The notes under the pieces: generated by a model | The model's input: only the letters and a program-made list of their open reading frames with translations | Told to the model about the DNA's origin: nothing | Database searches by the model: none | Shown: piece after piece, positions 1-8,194 of the stretch | Position numbering within the stretch: the stretch's first letter is position 1 | Layout: every line of letters starts with the position of its first letter | Made by a program: the position numbers and the translations under genes | Source of the DNA: Plantactinospora endophytica | Lineage (GTDB): Bacteria; Actinomycetota; Actinomycetes; Mycobacteriales; Micromonosporaceae | Length of the DNA stretch: 64,000 nucleotides | Direction of reading: 5' to 3' | NCBI RefSeq assembly: GCF_016862915.1 | Contig: NZ_BONW01000002.1 | Location: 310,001 to 374,000, forward strand

Positions 1-617
1 ACCGGAATGGAGAGCATCGACAGCCGGTGCATGTCGGCGTCGAGCGTCTTGCCGATGGCCTCGCCGATGCTGGCGCCGCCGGTCTGCGCCACGTACAACC
101 CGGGGTGGTCCCGTTGTACGGCGGCGACCGCGTCGCGTACCGGGCCGACCCGCTCGTCGGCGTCCTCGGCCGGCCCGGCCAGGTCGAAGGTGACGAGTTG
201 CGCGTGCCGGTCCGCCGAGACCGCGCCGGAGCGGACGTTCTCCACCCGACCGGTGCGCTCGACGGCGGTGGTGGTGGCGGTGACCGCGGCCCGGAAGGCG
301 GAATCGTCCGCGACCAGGCTGTCGCTCTCGATCAGCACCATCTCGGTGGCCCGGTCGGGGAAACCGGCAGCGGCGATGATCTCGTCCGCCCGGCGCGAGT
401 CGCCGTGCCCGTACTCGCTGTTCTTCGCCTCGACGGTGCCGATCGCCGAACCGAGTACGGTCGCGGCGACCACGAACAGCAGCCAGCCGAGTACGGCGGC
501 GCGTCGGTGCCGGGCGCTCCAACCCGCGATTCTCGCGGCCAGATTGCTCTTCGGGGAGGTCGCCGGACCGGCGTCGGGGCCGGTCACCGGCGGCGGCAGA
601 GTGGTCGACGTGGTCAT
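1..617 (-). CDS. MMPL-family (RND superfamily) transporter, N-terminal part, cut by window edge
   Basis: This is the first 205 codons of a membrane transporter reading leftward off the window. The ATG lies at 617-615. The N-terminus is Pro/Thr-rich and cytosolic, followed by a basic stretch (WSARHRRAAVLGW) and one hydrophobic helix at about residues 40-60. A long extracytoplasmic loop follows, with the GGxSIGEAIGKTLDADMHRL segment typical of the porter domain of MmpL/ActII-3-like exporters. Family members export lipids or drugs using the proton gradient. The gene is divergent from a small membrane protein, and the intergenic region carries duplicated palindromes, suggesting local repression. 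The substrate cannot be judged from this part. Confidence 0.8.
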   Translation of the reverse strand, partial: MTTSTTLPPPVTGPDAGPATSPKSNLAARIAGWSARHRRAAVLGWLLFVVAATVLGSAIGTVEAKNSEYGHGDSRRADEIIAAAGFPDRATEMVLIESDSLVADDSAFRAAVTATTTAVERTGRVENVRSGAVSADRHAQLVTFDLAGPAEDADERVGPVRDAVAAVQRDHPGLYVAQTGGASIGEAIGKTLDADMHRLSMLSIP

Positions 618-708
618 GCCCCGACGCTATGAGCCGCACCGGCCGGGATCGATCCGGCGGGCACCCAGGTCCGGGGTAGGGCCGACCACGCGGTCAGGGT
701 AGGGGAGG

Positions 709-724
709 CCTGACCTTGGTCAGG
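709..724. promoter_or_regulatory. Operator-like palindrome, distal copy
   Basis: CCTGACC-TT-GGTCAGG is a perfect 7-bp inverted repeat. It sits between the divergent MMPL transporter and small membrane protein genes. No regulator gene is adjacent in the window, so the binding protein is unknown. Confidence 0.55.
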
Positions 725-749
725 TTCGCTGCGGTCAGGGTAGGGGAGG

Positions 750-765
750 CCCGACCTTGGTCAGG
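750..765. promoter_or_regulatory. Operator-like palindrome, proximal copy
   Basis: CCCGACC-TT-GGTCAGG has one mismatch to the distal palindrome and lies exactly 41 bp (about four helical turns) from it. It ends 5 bp before the TAAGGT -10 element, so a bound protein would cover the spacer of the promoter. Confidence 0.55.
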
Positions 766-770
766 TTCGC

Positions 771-776
771 TAAGGT
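771..776 (+). promoter_or_regulatory. -10 element (TAAGGT) of a probable leaderless transcript
   Basis: TAAGGT lies 7 nt before the ATG at 784, and no Shine-Dalgarno sequence is present. This is the spacing expected when transcription starts at the A of the start codon, common in actinomycetes. Confidence 0.55.
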
Positions 777-783
777 GCTCGGC

Positions 784-954
784 ATGGCTGACCAGCACCC
801 TGACCCCAGCGGCAACACCGAGGCGTTCCGGGCCTTCGCCCACACGCCCGAACAGGCCACCGCCGAAGGGCCGTCCAAGCTACCCCTGATCATCGCGCTC
901 GCGGTCGCGGCCGTCGTCGTGCTCGTGTTGGTCGGCTGGTTCGCACTCGGCTGA
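784..954 (+). CDS. Small single-pass membrane protein
   Basis: A 56-residue protein with a polar N-terminal half (MADQHPDPSGNTEAFRAF) and one strongly hydrophobic C-terminal helix of about 20 residues (LIIALAVAAVVVLVLVGWFA). It is probably anchored with its N-terminus in the cytosol. The ATG was chosen over an upstream TTG because a TAAGGT -10 box lies 7 nt upstream. It is divergent from an MMPL transporter and may share its operator. I recall similar short proteins in Micromonosporaceae, but no function is known to me. Confidence 0.6.
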   Translation: MADQHPDPSGNTEAFRAFAHTPEQATAEGPSKLPLIIALAVAAVVVLVLVGWFALG

Positions 955-976
955 CGCCGCCGCTTCGGTCCCGGCT

Positions 977-1013
977 CCACAGCCCCGACTCTGGCTCAGC
1001 GTCGGGGCTGTGG
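977..1013. terminator. Bidirectional terminator hairpin
   Basis: A perfect 13-bp stem (CCACAGCCCCGAC / GTCGGGGCTGTGG) with an 11-nt loop lies between two convergent genes, the small membrane protein (+) and the DUF6104 protein (-). There is no U-tract, as is usual in high-GC actinomycetes. Confidence 0.8.
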
Positions 1014-1024
1014 CCCGCCTGACG

Positions 1025-1204
1025 CTAGAGGTCGTCCTCGTCGTCCAGCCGGGCGAGCCAGGTCGCGAACCGTTCGACCGGCGTCTCGAAGTCGGGGTTC
1101 AGGTCCACGAAGTCGCGCAGTCGCGCGCCCAACCACTCCAGGGTGACCGTCTCGGTGCCCCGGCGCTCGACCAGTTCCTCGATGCCTCGGTCGGTGAAGT
1201 ACAC
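1025..1204 (-). CDS. DUF6104-type small protein
   Basis: A 59-residue acidic protein beginning (GTG) VYFTDRGIEELVERRG and ending in an Asp/Glu-rich tail (LARLDDEDDL). It matches my memory of the DUF6104 family, a short actinobacterial protein usually found beside kgd, as here. The GTG start has GAGAGGAC upstream at suitable spacing. No membrane segment or cysteines are present. The function of the family is unknown. It lies downstream of the kgd terminator in the same orientation and probably has its own promoter. Confidence 0.75.
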   Translation of the reverse strand: MYFTDRGIEELVERRGTETVTLEWLGARLRDFVDLNPDFETPVERFATWLARLDDEDDL

Positions 1205-1230
1205 GACGTCCTCTCTCGGCGGTGCTGAGC

Positions 1231-1264
1231 GGAAGGGCCCCGCCGTGGTGTGCGGGACCCTTCC
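1231..1264 (-). terminator. Terminator after kgd
   Basis: The arms GGAAGGGCCCCGC and GCGGGACCCTTCC pair over 13 positions with one C-A mismatch and an 8-nt loop. It begins 10 bp past the kgd stop codon. Confidence 0.7.
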
Positions 1265-1273
1265 TCATCTACT

Positions 1274-4200
1274 TCAGGGGCGGGGCAGCGCCGCCTCGAT
1301 CAGCGCGGACTGCTCGACGTCGTGCATCTTCGCCGAGCCGACCGCCGGAGCGGCCGCCGCCGGCCGGGAGATCCGGCGCAGCCGTACGCCCTCCAGGTGC
1401 TCCAGCAGGTTGAGCGCCACGAACGACCAGGCGCCCTGGTTCGCCGGCTCCTCCTGGACCCAGGCGAAGTCCTCGGCGTTCGGGTACTGCGCCAGCGCCG
1501 CCCGGACCTCCTCGACCGGCAGCGGGTAGAGCTGCTCCATCCGGACGATCGCGGTGTCGGTGATGCCGCGCTCGCTGCGGGCCTGGAGCAGGTCGTAGTA
1601 GACCTTGCCGGAGCAGAGCAGCACCCGCTTGACCGCCTCCGGCGCCACCCCGGAGTTGTCGGTCAGCACCGGCTGGAAGGTACCGGTGGTGAAGTCCTCG
1701 ACGTTCGACACGCAGAGCTTGTGCCGGAGCAGGGACTTCGGGGTGAAGACCACCAGCGGCTTGCGCTTCGGCGAGAGCCCCTGCCGGCGGAGCAGGTGGA
1801 AGTAGTTCGCCGGGGTGCTCGGGATGGCGATCCGCATGTTGTCCTCGGCGCAGAGCTGGAGGAACCGCTCCGGCCGGCCCGAGGTGTGGTCCGGGCCCTG
1901 GCCCTCGTGGCCGTGCGGCAGCAGCAGCGTCACCGACGACTGCTGGGCCCACTTCACCTCGCCGGACGAGATGAACTCGTCGACCACGGTCTGCGCGCCG
2001 TTGGCGAAGTCGCCGAACTGTGCCTCCCAGAGCACCAGCGCCTCGGTGTTCTCCACCGAGTAGCCGTACTCGAAGCCCATCGCGGCGTACTCGCTGAGCA
2101 GCGAGTCGTGCACGAAGAACCGGGCCCGGTCGCCGGCCAGCGTGCCGAGCGGGGTGTGCTCGGCACCGGTACGCGAGTCCACGATGACGGCGTGCCGCTG
2201 CACGAAGGTGCCGCGCCGGGAGTCCTGACCGGCCAGCCGGACGGTCACCCCGTCCTGGAGCAGGGCACCGAACGCGATGATCTCGCCGAGGCCCCAGTCG
2301 ATGTTGCCGGACTCGGTCATCTTGGCCCGCCGGTCCAGCAACTGCTGGATCCGCTTGTGCGGGGTGAAGCCGTCCGGCAGGGCGGTGTGCGCCGTACCGA
2401 CCGCGCGCAGCGCCTCCGCGCTCATCGCGGTCTCCACCTGCGGCTCGGGCTCGGCCTGCCGGCGGGGCCGGGTGGCCGGCCGGGCCGACGAGGCGGCGTC
2501 CCGGGTGGCCTTGAAGACCCGCTCCAACTGGGCCTGGAAGTCGCGCAGCAGCTCCTCCGCGTCCTCCACGGTGATGTCGCCGCGCCCGATCAGCTCCTCG
2601 GTGTAGAGCTTCCGGACCGACCGCTTGGAGTCGATGATCTTGTACATCAACGGGTTGGACATGGCCGGGTCGTCGCCCTCGTTGTGCCCGCGCCGCCGGT
2701 AGCAGACCATGTCGATCACGACGTCCTTGTTGAACGCCTGGCGGTATTCGAAGGCCAGCCGGGCCACCCGGACCACGGCCTCCGGGTCGTCGCCGTTCAC
2801 GTGGAAGATCGGCGCCTGGATCATCCGGGCCACGTCGGTGCTGTAGAGGCTGGAGCGCGAGTATTCCGGGGCGGTGGTGAAGCCGACCTGGTTGTTGACC
2901 ACGACGTGCACGGTGCCGCCGGTGCGGTAGCCGCGCAGTTGCGACAGGTTCAGCGTCTCGGCGACCACGCCCTGGCCGGCGAACGCGGCGTCGCCGTGCA
3001 CCGCCACCGGCAGCACGGTGTAGCCCTCCAGCTTGAGGTCGATCCGGTCCTGCTTGGCCCGGACGATCCCCTCCAGCACCGGGTCGACCGCCTCCAGGTG
3101 CGACGGGTTGGCGGTCACCGACACCTTGATCGAGTGCTCGCCGTCCGGCGTGGTGAACTTGCCGGCCTGGCCGAGGTGGTATTTCACGTCGCCGGAGCCC
3201 TGCGTCGAGCGCGGGTCGAGGTGCCCCTCGAACTCCGAGAAGATCTTCTCGTACGGCTTGCCGACGATGTTGGCCAGCACGTTCAGCCGACCCCGGTGGG
3301 CCATCCCGATCACGACCTCGTCGAGATCGTTCTCGGCGGCCGACTCCAGTACCTCGCCGAGCAGCGGGATCAGCGACTCGCCGCCCTCCAGCGAGAACCG
3401 TTTCTGGCCGACGTACTTGGTCTGGAGGAAGGTCTCGAACGCCTCGGCGGCGTTGAGCCGGTTGAGTACGTGCTTCTGCTCGTCCGGCTCCGGCTTGGTG
3501 TACTTCCGCTCGATCCGCTCCTGGATCCAGCGCCGCTCCTCCGGGTCCTGGATGTGCATGTACTCCACGCCGACCCGGCGGCAGTAGGAGTCCCGGAGCA
3601 CCCCGAGGACCTCGCGCAGCTTCATCTTCTGCTTGCCGGCGAAGCCGCCGACCGGGAAGGTGCGGTCCAGGTCCCACAGCGTCAGACCGTGCTGGAGTAC
3701 GTCGAGGTCCGGGTGCTTACGGATCTTGAACTCCAGCGGATCGGTGTCCGCCATCAGGTGTCCACGGACCCGGTAGGCGTGGATGATCTCGATCACCCGG
3801 GCGGTCTTGTCGATCTGCCCCTCGGAGCTGACCGCCACGTCCCGCATCCAGCGCACCGGCTCGTACGGGATGCGCAGCGAGGTGAAGATCTCGTCGTAGA
3901 AGCCGTGCTCGCCGAGGACCAGCTCGTGGATGGTCTTGAGGAACTCGCCGGACTGCGCGCCCTGGATGATCCGGTGGTCGTACGTGCTGGTCAGCGTGAT
4001 GATCTTGCTGACCGCCAGCTCGGCCAGGGTCTCCTCGGACATCCCCTGGTACGGCGCGGGGTATTCCATCGCACCGACTCCGATGATGGTGCCCTGGCCG
4101 ACCATCAGCCTCGGCTGGGAGTGCACCGTGCCGATCCCGCCCGGGTTGGTCAGCGAGATCGTGGTGCCGCCGTAGTCCTCCATGGTCAGCTCGTTGCGCC

Positions 4201-5062
4201 GGGCCCGCCGGACGATGTCCTCGTACGCCTGCCAGAACTGGCGGAAGTCCATCTGCTCGCCGGCCTTGATCGACGGCACCACCAGGGTGCGCGAGCCGTC
4301 CGGCTTGGCCAGGTCGATCGCGATGCCGAGGTTGACGTGCTCGGGCCTGACCAGCGCCGGCTTGCCGTCGACCTCGGCGAACGAGTTGTTCATCTCCGGG
4401 TGCTCGGCCAGCGCCTTGATCAGGGCCCAGCCGATCAGGTGGGTGAAGCTGACCTTCCCGCCCCGGCCCCGGGCGAGGTGGTTGTTGATGACGATCCGGT
4501 TGTCCACCAGCAACTTCGCCGGTACGGCGCGCACGCTGGTCGCGGTCGGCACCGACAGCGAGGCGTCCATGTTCTGCACGATCCGCGCGGCCACGCCGCG
4601 CAGCGGGGTGCGCTGGGCGCCGGCGGCGGGCTGGGTCGCGCCGCCCTTGGCGGGAGCCGGGGCGGCGGCCTTCGGCGCGTTCGCGGCCGGCTTCGCCGGG
4701 GCGGCGGCCTTGTCGGCCGGCGCCGTGGCGGGCTTGGCCGCCGGCGGGGCACCGGCCGGTGCGGTCGGCTTCGCCTCGGTCTTCGCGGCGGCCTTCGGCT
4801 CGGTCTTCGACGCCGGAGGCGGGGTCGCCGCCGGCTGCTCGGTGGTCGTTCCGGCGCCACCGGTCACCGTGGCGCCACCGGTCTTGCCGCCGTCCGGGCC
4901 GGACTGCCCGGCAGTCGGCCGGTAGTCGGCGAAGAAGTCGTGCCAGGCTGGATCGACGCTGGCGGGGTCGGCGAGGAAACGCTGGTACATCTCCTCGACG
5001 ATCCACTCATTGGGGCCGAACCCCGCCAGTGGATTTTCCTGCGAAGTCTGCTGGGTCGACAC
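1274..5062 (-). CDS. kgd: Multifunctional 2-oxoglutarate decarboxylase/dehydrogenase E1-E2 fusion (Kgd/SucA)
   Basis: A 1262-residue TCA-cycle enzyme that decarboxylates 2-oxoglutarate with thiamine diphosphate and transfers the succinyl group. The order is: an N-terminal E1 helix ([13 protein letters not shown]); an Ala/Lys/Pro linker (about 60-145); an E2-type acyltransferase domain with the TYDHRIIQG active-site motif (His about 363); then the E1 thiamine-dependent core ([11 protein letters not shown] near 585) and a transketolase-like C-terminus. This fused architecture and length match the mycobacterial and corynebacterial enzyme, which works with separate lipoyl and E3 partners and is controlled by GarA-type FHA proteins. 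The GTG start has AGAGG about 13 nt upstream. It is monocistronic, followed by its own terminator. Confidence 0.97.
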   Translation of the reverse strand: MSTQQTSQENPLAGFGPNEWIVEEMYQRFLADPASVDPAWHDFFADYRPTAGQSGPDGGKTGGATVTGGAGTTTEQPAATPPPASKTEPKAAAKTEAKPTAPAGAPPAAKPATAPADKAAAPAKPAANAPKAAAPAPAKGGATQPAAGAQRTPLRGVAARIVQNMDASLSVPTATSVRAVPAKLLVDNRIVINNHLARGRGGKVSFTHLIGWALIKALAEHPEMNNSFAEVDGKPALVRPEHVNLGIAIDLAKPDGSRTLVVPSIKAGEQMDFRQFWQAYEDIVRRARRNELTMEDYGGTTISLTNPGGIGTVHSQPRLMVGQGTIIGVGAMEYPAPYQGMSEETLAELAVSKIITLTSTYDHRIIQGAQSGEFLKTIHELVLGEHGFYDEIFTSLRIPYEPVRWMRDVAVSSEGQIDKTARVIEIIHAYRVRGHLMADTDPLEFKIRKHPDLDVLQHGLTLWDLDRTFPVGGFAGKQKMKLREVLGVLRDSYCRRVGVEYMHIQDPEERRWIQERIERKYTKPEPDEQKHVLNRLNAAEAFETFLQTKYVGQKRFSLEGGESLIPLLGEVLESAAENDLDEVVIGMAHRGRLNVLANIVGKPYEKIFSEFEGHLDPRSTQGSGDVKYHLGQAGKFTTPDGEHSIKVSVTANPSHLEAVDPVLEGIVRAKQDRIDLKLEGYTVLPVAVHGDAAFAGQGVVAETLNLSQLRGYRTGGTVHVVVNNQVGFTTAPEYSRSSLYSTDVARMIQAPIFHVNGDDPEAVVRVARLAFEYRQAFNKDVVIDMVCYRRRGHNEGDDPAMSNPLMYKIIDSKRSVRKLYTEELIGRGDITVEDAEELLRDFQAQLERVFKATRDAASSARPATRPRRQAEPEPQVETAMSAEALRAVGTAHTALPDGFTPHKRIQQLLDRRAKMTESGNIDWGLGEIIAFGALLQDGVTVRLAGQDSRRGTFVQRHAVIVDSRTGAEHTPLGTLAGDRARFFVHDSLLSEYAAMGFEYGYSVENTEALVLWEAQFGDFANGAQTVVDEFISSGEVKWAQQSSVTLLLPHGHEGQGPDHTSGRPERFLQLCAEDNMRIAIPSTPANYFHLLRRQGLSPKRKPLVVFTPKSLLRHKLCVSNVEDFTTGTFQPVLTDNSGVAPEAVKRVLLCSGKVYYDLLQARSERGITDTAIVRMEQLYPLPVEEVRAALAQYPNAEDFAWVQEEPANQGAWSFVALNLLEHLEGVRLRRISRPAAAAPAVGSAKMHDVEQSALIEAALPRP

Positions 5063-5244
5063 GGCCGGTAATCGCCTCTTTCACGCGGGTTGTGTGTCAC
5101 GCGGTCTCCTGCCCACCCGGTCCGGGGGGCTGCGTCGAAAGACGGGTCCAAGGCTACGCCGTGCGGTAACCGTCAGCATTGTCGCATCGGGGCCGTGTCG
5201 TGTTTCACAGGTTTTGCGAGTTGATGGCCGTTCCGGTAACGGGA

Positions 5245-5278
5245 GAAGACGGCCAGGGTACCCACCCCGACCGTCTTC
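5245..5278 (-). terminator. Probable terminator of the ABC-2 transporter operon
   Basis: An 8-bp stem (GAAGACGG / CCGTCTTC) with an 18-nt loop, 28 bp past the permease stop. The rest of the 243-bp gap before kgd holds no gene I can support. Confidence 0.45.
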
Positions 5279-5305
5279 CCGCGTGCGACGACTCCTACCC
5301 GGAGG

Positions 5306-6133
5306 TCAGGAGACGTCCCGCTTGCGCATGATCAACGTGCCGATGGTCCCGGTCACCACGGCGTACGCGACCATCACCACCGCGCCCGCCCAGCGCGGCG
5401 GGCTGCCCGGCAGGTCGGTGCCGGTGGCCATCAACTGGGAGGCCAGCGAGGGCACGATCAACTGAAGGTTGTTGATCCAGTCGCCGAACCGGTCGGCCAG
5501 GATCGCCAGCACGATGATCGCCCCGATGTAACCGGCGAGGTAGATCAGCAGCGCCGTCACGGTGGCACCGATCTGGCTGCGGATCAGCACCCCGAAGCCG
5601 ATGCCGAAGACGGCCCAGAGCAGGTACGCCAGCCCGTTCAGCCCGATCGCCTGCCAGACCGCCCCCTGGTCGAGCTGGCTCGCCACGTCCAGGCTGCTCA
5701 GGATGAGCGGGGCCAGCACCAGGTTGAGGCCGGTGGTCACCACCCAGAAGAGCAGCCCGAGGATGCCCGCGGCGACCAGCTTCGCCAGCACCACGGCGGT
5801 GCGGTGCGGCGTGGTGAGGAAGGTCGTCGTCGCCGTCTGGTGCTGGAACTCGTTGGTGACCACCAGTACGCCCAGCAGCATCACGATCAGCACGCCGAAG
5901 AACTGGCCGTTGGTGTAGAGGTTCGCCGCCACGTTGACGTGCTCCCCGGCGGCCTGGAACTGGGCGTTCTGCTCCGACTCCGGCACACCGACAGCGGCCG
6001 GGTCGAGCAGGGCCTGGGACTGGAAGTAGTTGATCAGCAGGGTCAGGCCCCACAGCGGCAGCGTGATCAGGGCGAAGATCCACCAGGTGTTGGTGGTACG
6101 GATCTTCAGCAGCTCGGACCGGACCAGGTTCAT
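5306..6133 (-). CDS. ABC-2 type transporter permease
   Basis: A 275-residue integral membrane protein with about six hydrophobic segments. It starts MNLVRSELLKIRTTNTWW, the amphipathic entry typical of ABC-2/ABC2_membrane_4 permeases, and ends with RKRDVS in the cytosol. The segment VTNEFQHQTATTTFLTTP is the usual coupling-helix region in these exporters. Its ATG overlaps the stop of the ATPase gene by 4 bp (ATGA), so the two are translationally coupled. Together they should form a homodimeric exporter; the substrate is not evident. Confidence 0.9.
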   Translation of the reverse strand: MNLVRSELLKIRTTNTWWIFALITLPLWGLTLLINYFQSQALLDPAAVGVPESEQNAQFQAAGEHVNVAANLYTNGQFFGVLIVMLLGVLVVTNEFQHQTATTTFLTTPHRTAVVLAKLVAAGILGLLFWVVTTGLNLVLAPLILSSLDVASQLDQGAVWQAIGLNGLAYLLWAVFGIGFGVLIRSQIGATVTALLIYLAGYIGAIIVLAILADRFGDWINNLQLIVPSLASQLMATGTDLPGSPPRWAGAVVMVAYAVVTGTIGTLIMRKRDVS

Positions 6134-7068
6134 CGGATCCCCGCCTTTCCGGCCGTCAGCTCCAGGAAGACCCCTTCGAGGTCCGGCCGTTCGGTGGTGA
6201 GCTCGTGCAGCTCGACCTTTGCCGCCAGCGCGGCCCGGCCCACCGACGGGGCGTCGGAGCCCTCCACCAGCAGCACGCCGTCCTCGCCCGGGGTCACCTG
6301 GGCACCGTTGCCGGTCAGTGCGGCGGTCAGCTCGTCGACCTGCGGGGTACGCACCCGGACCCGGCCGGTCTGCGCCATCGAGCCGACCACGTCGTCCACC
6401 CGGCCCTGCCGGACCAGCTTGCCGGCCGCGATGATCACCACGTCGTCGGCGAGCAGTTGCATCTCCGAGAGCAGGTGGCTGGAGACCAGCACCGTACGCC
6501 CCTCGGCGGCGAGCGCCTTGAGGAAGCCACGCATCCACCGGATGCCCTCCGGGTCGAGCCCGTTCGCCGGCTCGTCCAGGATCAGCACCCGAGGGTCGCC
6601 GAGCATGGCGGCGGCGATGCCGAGCCGCTGCTTCATGCCGAGCGAGTACCCCTTGAACTTCCGCTTGGCGGCCGGCGAGAGCCCCACCAGCGCCAGCGCC
6701 TCGTCGGCCCGCTCCTTCGGCAGCCCGGCCGCGGCGCAGGTCACCCGCAGGTGGTTGATCCCGGTACGACCCTTGTGCGCGCTCGACGCCTCCAGCACCG
6801 CCCCGACGTGCCGGATCGGCTGCGACAGGTCCGCGTACCGGGCGCCGCCGATCGTCGCGCTGCCCGCCGTCGGCGTGACGAGGTTGAGCAGCATCCGCAG
6901 CGTGGTCGTCTTGCCGGCACCGTTCGGCCCCAGGAAACCGGTCACCCGGCCCGGCTCGACGGTGAACGACAGATCGTCGACCGCCCGGACATTGCGATAG
7001 ACCTTCGTTAGACCGGAGACCACTATCTGGCCACTTCCGGCCGTTGGGCTCAACCGCCCGTCGGACAT
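6130..7068 (-). CDS. ABC transporter ATP-binding protein (DrrA/CcmA type)
   Basis: A 312-residue ATPase. It has Walker A (GPNGAGKTT), Q-loop, a signature region reading YSLGMKQRLGIA (instead of LSGGQ, normal for this subfamily), Walker B with catalytic Glu (VLILDEPANGLDP), and an H-loop in SSHLLSE. The start MSDGRLSP was chosen because GGAGGGAGAG lies immediately upstream; an in-frame start 25 codons earlier lacks this. It is the first gene of the two-gene exporter operon, with the permease overlapping its 3' end. Confidence 0.93.
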   Translation of the reverse strand: MSDGRLSPTAGSGQIVVSGLTKVYRNVRAVDDLSFTVEPGRVTGFLGPNGAGKTTTLRMLLNLVTPTAGSATIGGARYADLSQPIRHVGAVLEASSAHKGRTGINHLRVTCAAAGLPKERADEALALVGLSPAAKRKFKGYSLGMKQRLGIAAAMLGDPRVLILDEPANGLDPEGIRWMRGFLKALAAEGRTVLVSSHLLSEMQLLADDVVIIAAGKLVRQGRVDDVVGSMAQTGRVRVRTPQVDELTAALTGNGAQVTPGEDGVLLVEGSDAPSVGRAALAAKVELHELTTERPDLEGVFLELTAGKAGIR

Positions 7069-7381
7069 CTCTCTCCCTCCGTGAAGCGCCGCCGTACCGG
7101 CCACGCCGTCACCCAGCGTCGACATTGTGGGGCGCGCGGTCAATCGTGATGATTGCCTAACCGGTCGTCATACCTGGGCAGGAGCCCGTCCTCCTACAGC
7201 ACGAGCCGCGCGCCGCCTCGGGAGGAGGGGCGAAATTTACCAGCTCGGACGCGTACGCGGGGGACGTCGCGGCCGACCGGCCGGAGCGGGCCGGGCCGTA
7301 CCACATCCCGTTCACCGGATCGACACGCCACCGGCCGTCCGCCGACACGTCCAGGGCAGCCCGGGGGCCTACACAGAGACC
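7069..7381. other. Divergent intergenic region
   Basis: 313 bp between the ABC ATPase and the acyltransferase pair, without a gene. The only structure I see is a short inverted repeat, CAATC-N5-GATTG (7141-7155), which could be an operator. No convincing -10/-35 pair was found. Confidence 0.4.
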
Positions 7382-8194
7382 ATGGCCGTTCTGCTCACCG
7401 CCCCGGCACAAACCGGGACCAGCGGATACACCCTGCTGATCGCCGACAGCGCGGCGCAGGTAGCCGCCGCACAGCGCCTCCGGCACACCGTGTACGTCGA
7501 AGAGTTCGGCGCGAACCTCCACACGCCGGTCACCGGACTCGACATCGACGAATTCGACCCGTACTGCGAACACCTCATCGTCCGGGAGGACCGGTCCGGG
7601 GCGGTGGTCGGCACGTACCGGATGCTGCTGCCGGACCAGGCCGCCCGAGCCGGCCGGCGGTACGCCGAGGGCGAGTTCGACCTCGGCCCCCTCGCGCCGC
7701 TCCGCGACGACGTGGTCGAGATCGGCCGGTCCTGCGTCGACCCGGCGCACCGGTCCGGTGCCGTGATCAACCTGATGTGGGCGGGCATCGCCCGCTACCT
7801 GCACCTGCGCGGCCTGCGCTGGCTCGCCGGCTGCACCTCCGTGCCGCTGCACGACGCGGGGGAGACCGCGGTCGGGGTCTGGGCGGAGGTGCGGCGCCGG
7901 CACCTCTCGCCGCCGCCGATGCGGGTCCGGCCACACCGTCCCTGGCTGGCCGAACCGACCGGCGCGGCGGCGCTGGCGGCGGCCGAGGCGGACGTGATGG
8001 CGGGAGCGTCGGCCGCCCGGCGCGGCCGGGTCGCGATGCCGCCGCTGCTCCGGGGCTACCTGCGGCTGGGTGCCTGGGTCTGCGGGGAACCGGCGTACGA
8101 CCCCGAGTTCGACGTCGCCGACTTCTACGTCCTGCTCTCGATGGACCGGATGCCCGACCGGTACCGCCGGCACTTCCTCGGTCCGGACCGGTGA
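7382..8194 (+). CDS. olsB: OlsB-like N-acyltransferase (GNAT fold, ornithine lipid synthesis)
   Basis: A 270-residue soluble protein of the OlsB/autoinducer-synthase-like acyltransferase group. N-terminal features are AQRLRHTVYVEEFGA, EHLIVRE and VVGTYRMLLP, followed by VEIGRSCVDPAHRSG and a conserved LRGLRWLAGCTSVPLHD segment. In ornithine-lipid synthesis OlsB attaches a 3-hydroxy fatty acid to the alpha-amino group of ornithine. The next gene is an OlsA/PlsC-like O-acyltransferase overlapping by 4 bp, the known olsB-olsA order. Ornithine lipids are phosphorus-free membrane lipids made under phosphate stress. The lipid head group is inferred, not shown by the sequence. Confidence 0.75.
   Translation: MAVLLTAPAQTGTSGYTLLIADSAAQVAAAQRLRHTVYVEEFGANLHTPVTGLDIDEFDPYCEHLIVREDRSGAVVGTYRMLLPDQAARAGRRYAEGEFDLGPLAPLRDDVVEIGRSCVDPAHRSGAVINLMWAGIARYLHLRGLRWLAGCTSVPLHDAGETAVGVWAEVRRRHLSPPPMRVRPHRPWLAEPTGAAALAAAEADVMAGASAARRGRVAMPPLLRGYLRLGAWVCGEPAYDPEFDVADFYVLLSMDRMPDRYRRHFLGPDR

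Larger units (their letters stand above)
690..771. repeat. 41-bp tandem duplication in a divergent promoter
   Basis: Two adjacent 41-bp units (690-730 and 731-771) are identical except for one base (T at 711, C at the matching position). Each carries a short palindrome near its right end. Only the right-hand unit runs into TAAGGT, a good -10 element; the left unit reads TGCGGT at the same place. The duplication therefore looks like a copied operator rather than a copied promoter. Confidence 0.85.

Noticed and set aside
1250-5071. A 1273-codon open frame on the plus strand opposite kgd
   Set aside because: It is antisense to a clearly recognised enzyme, with a composition (Val, Leu, Asp, Arg, His) typical of frames opposite high-GC genes; no motif was found.
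5306-6538. A longer permease reading into the ATPase gene (410 codons)
   Set aside because: The extra N-terminus lies in another frame of the ATPase gene; the ATG at 6133 with ATGA overlap and the MNLVRSELLK start is typical of the family.
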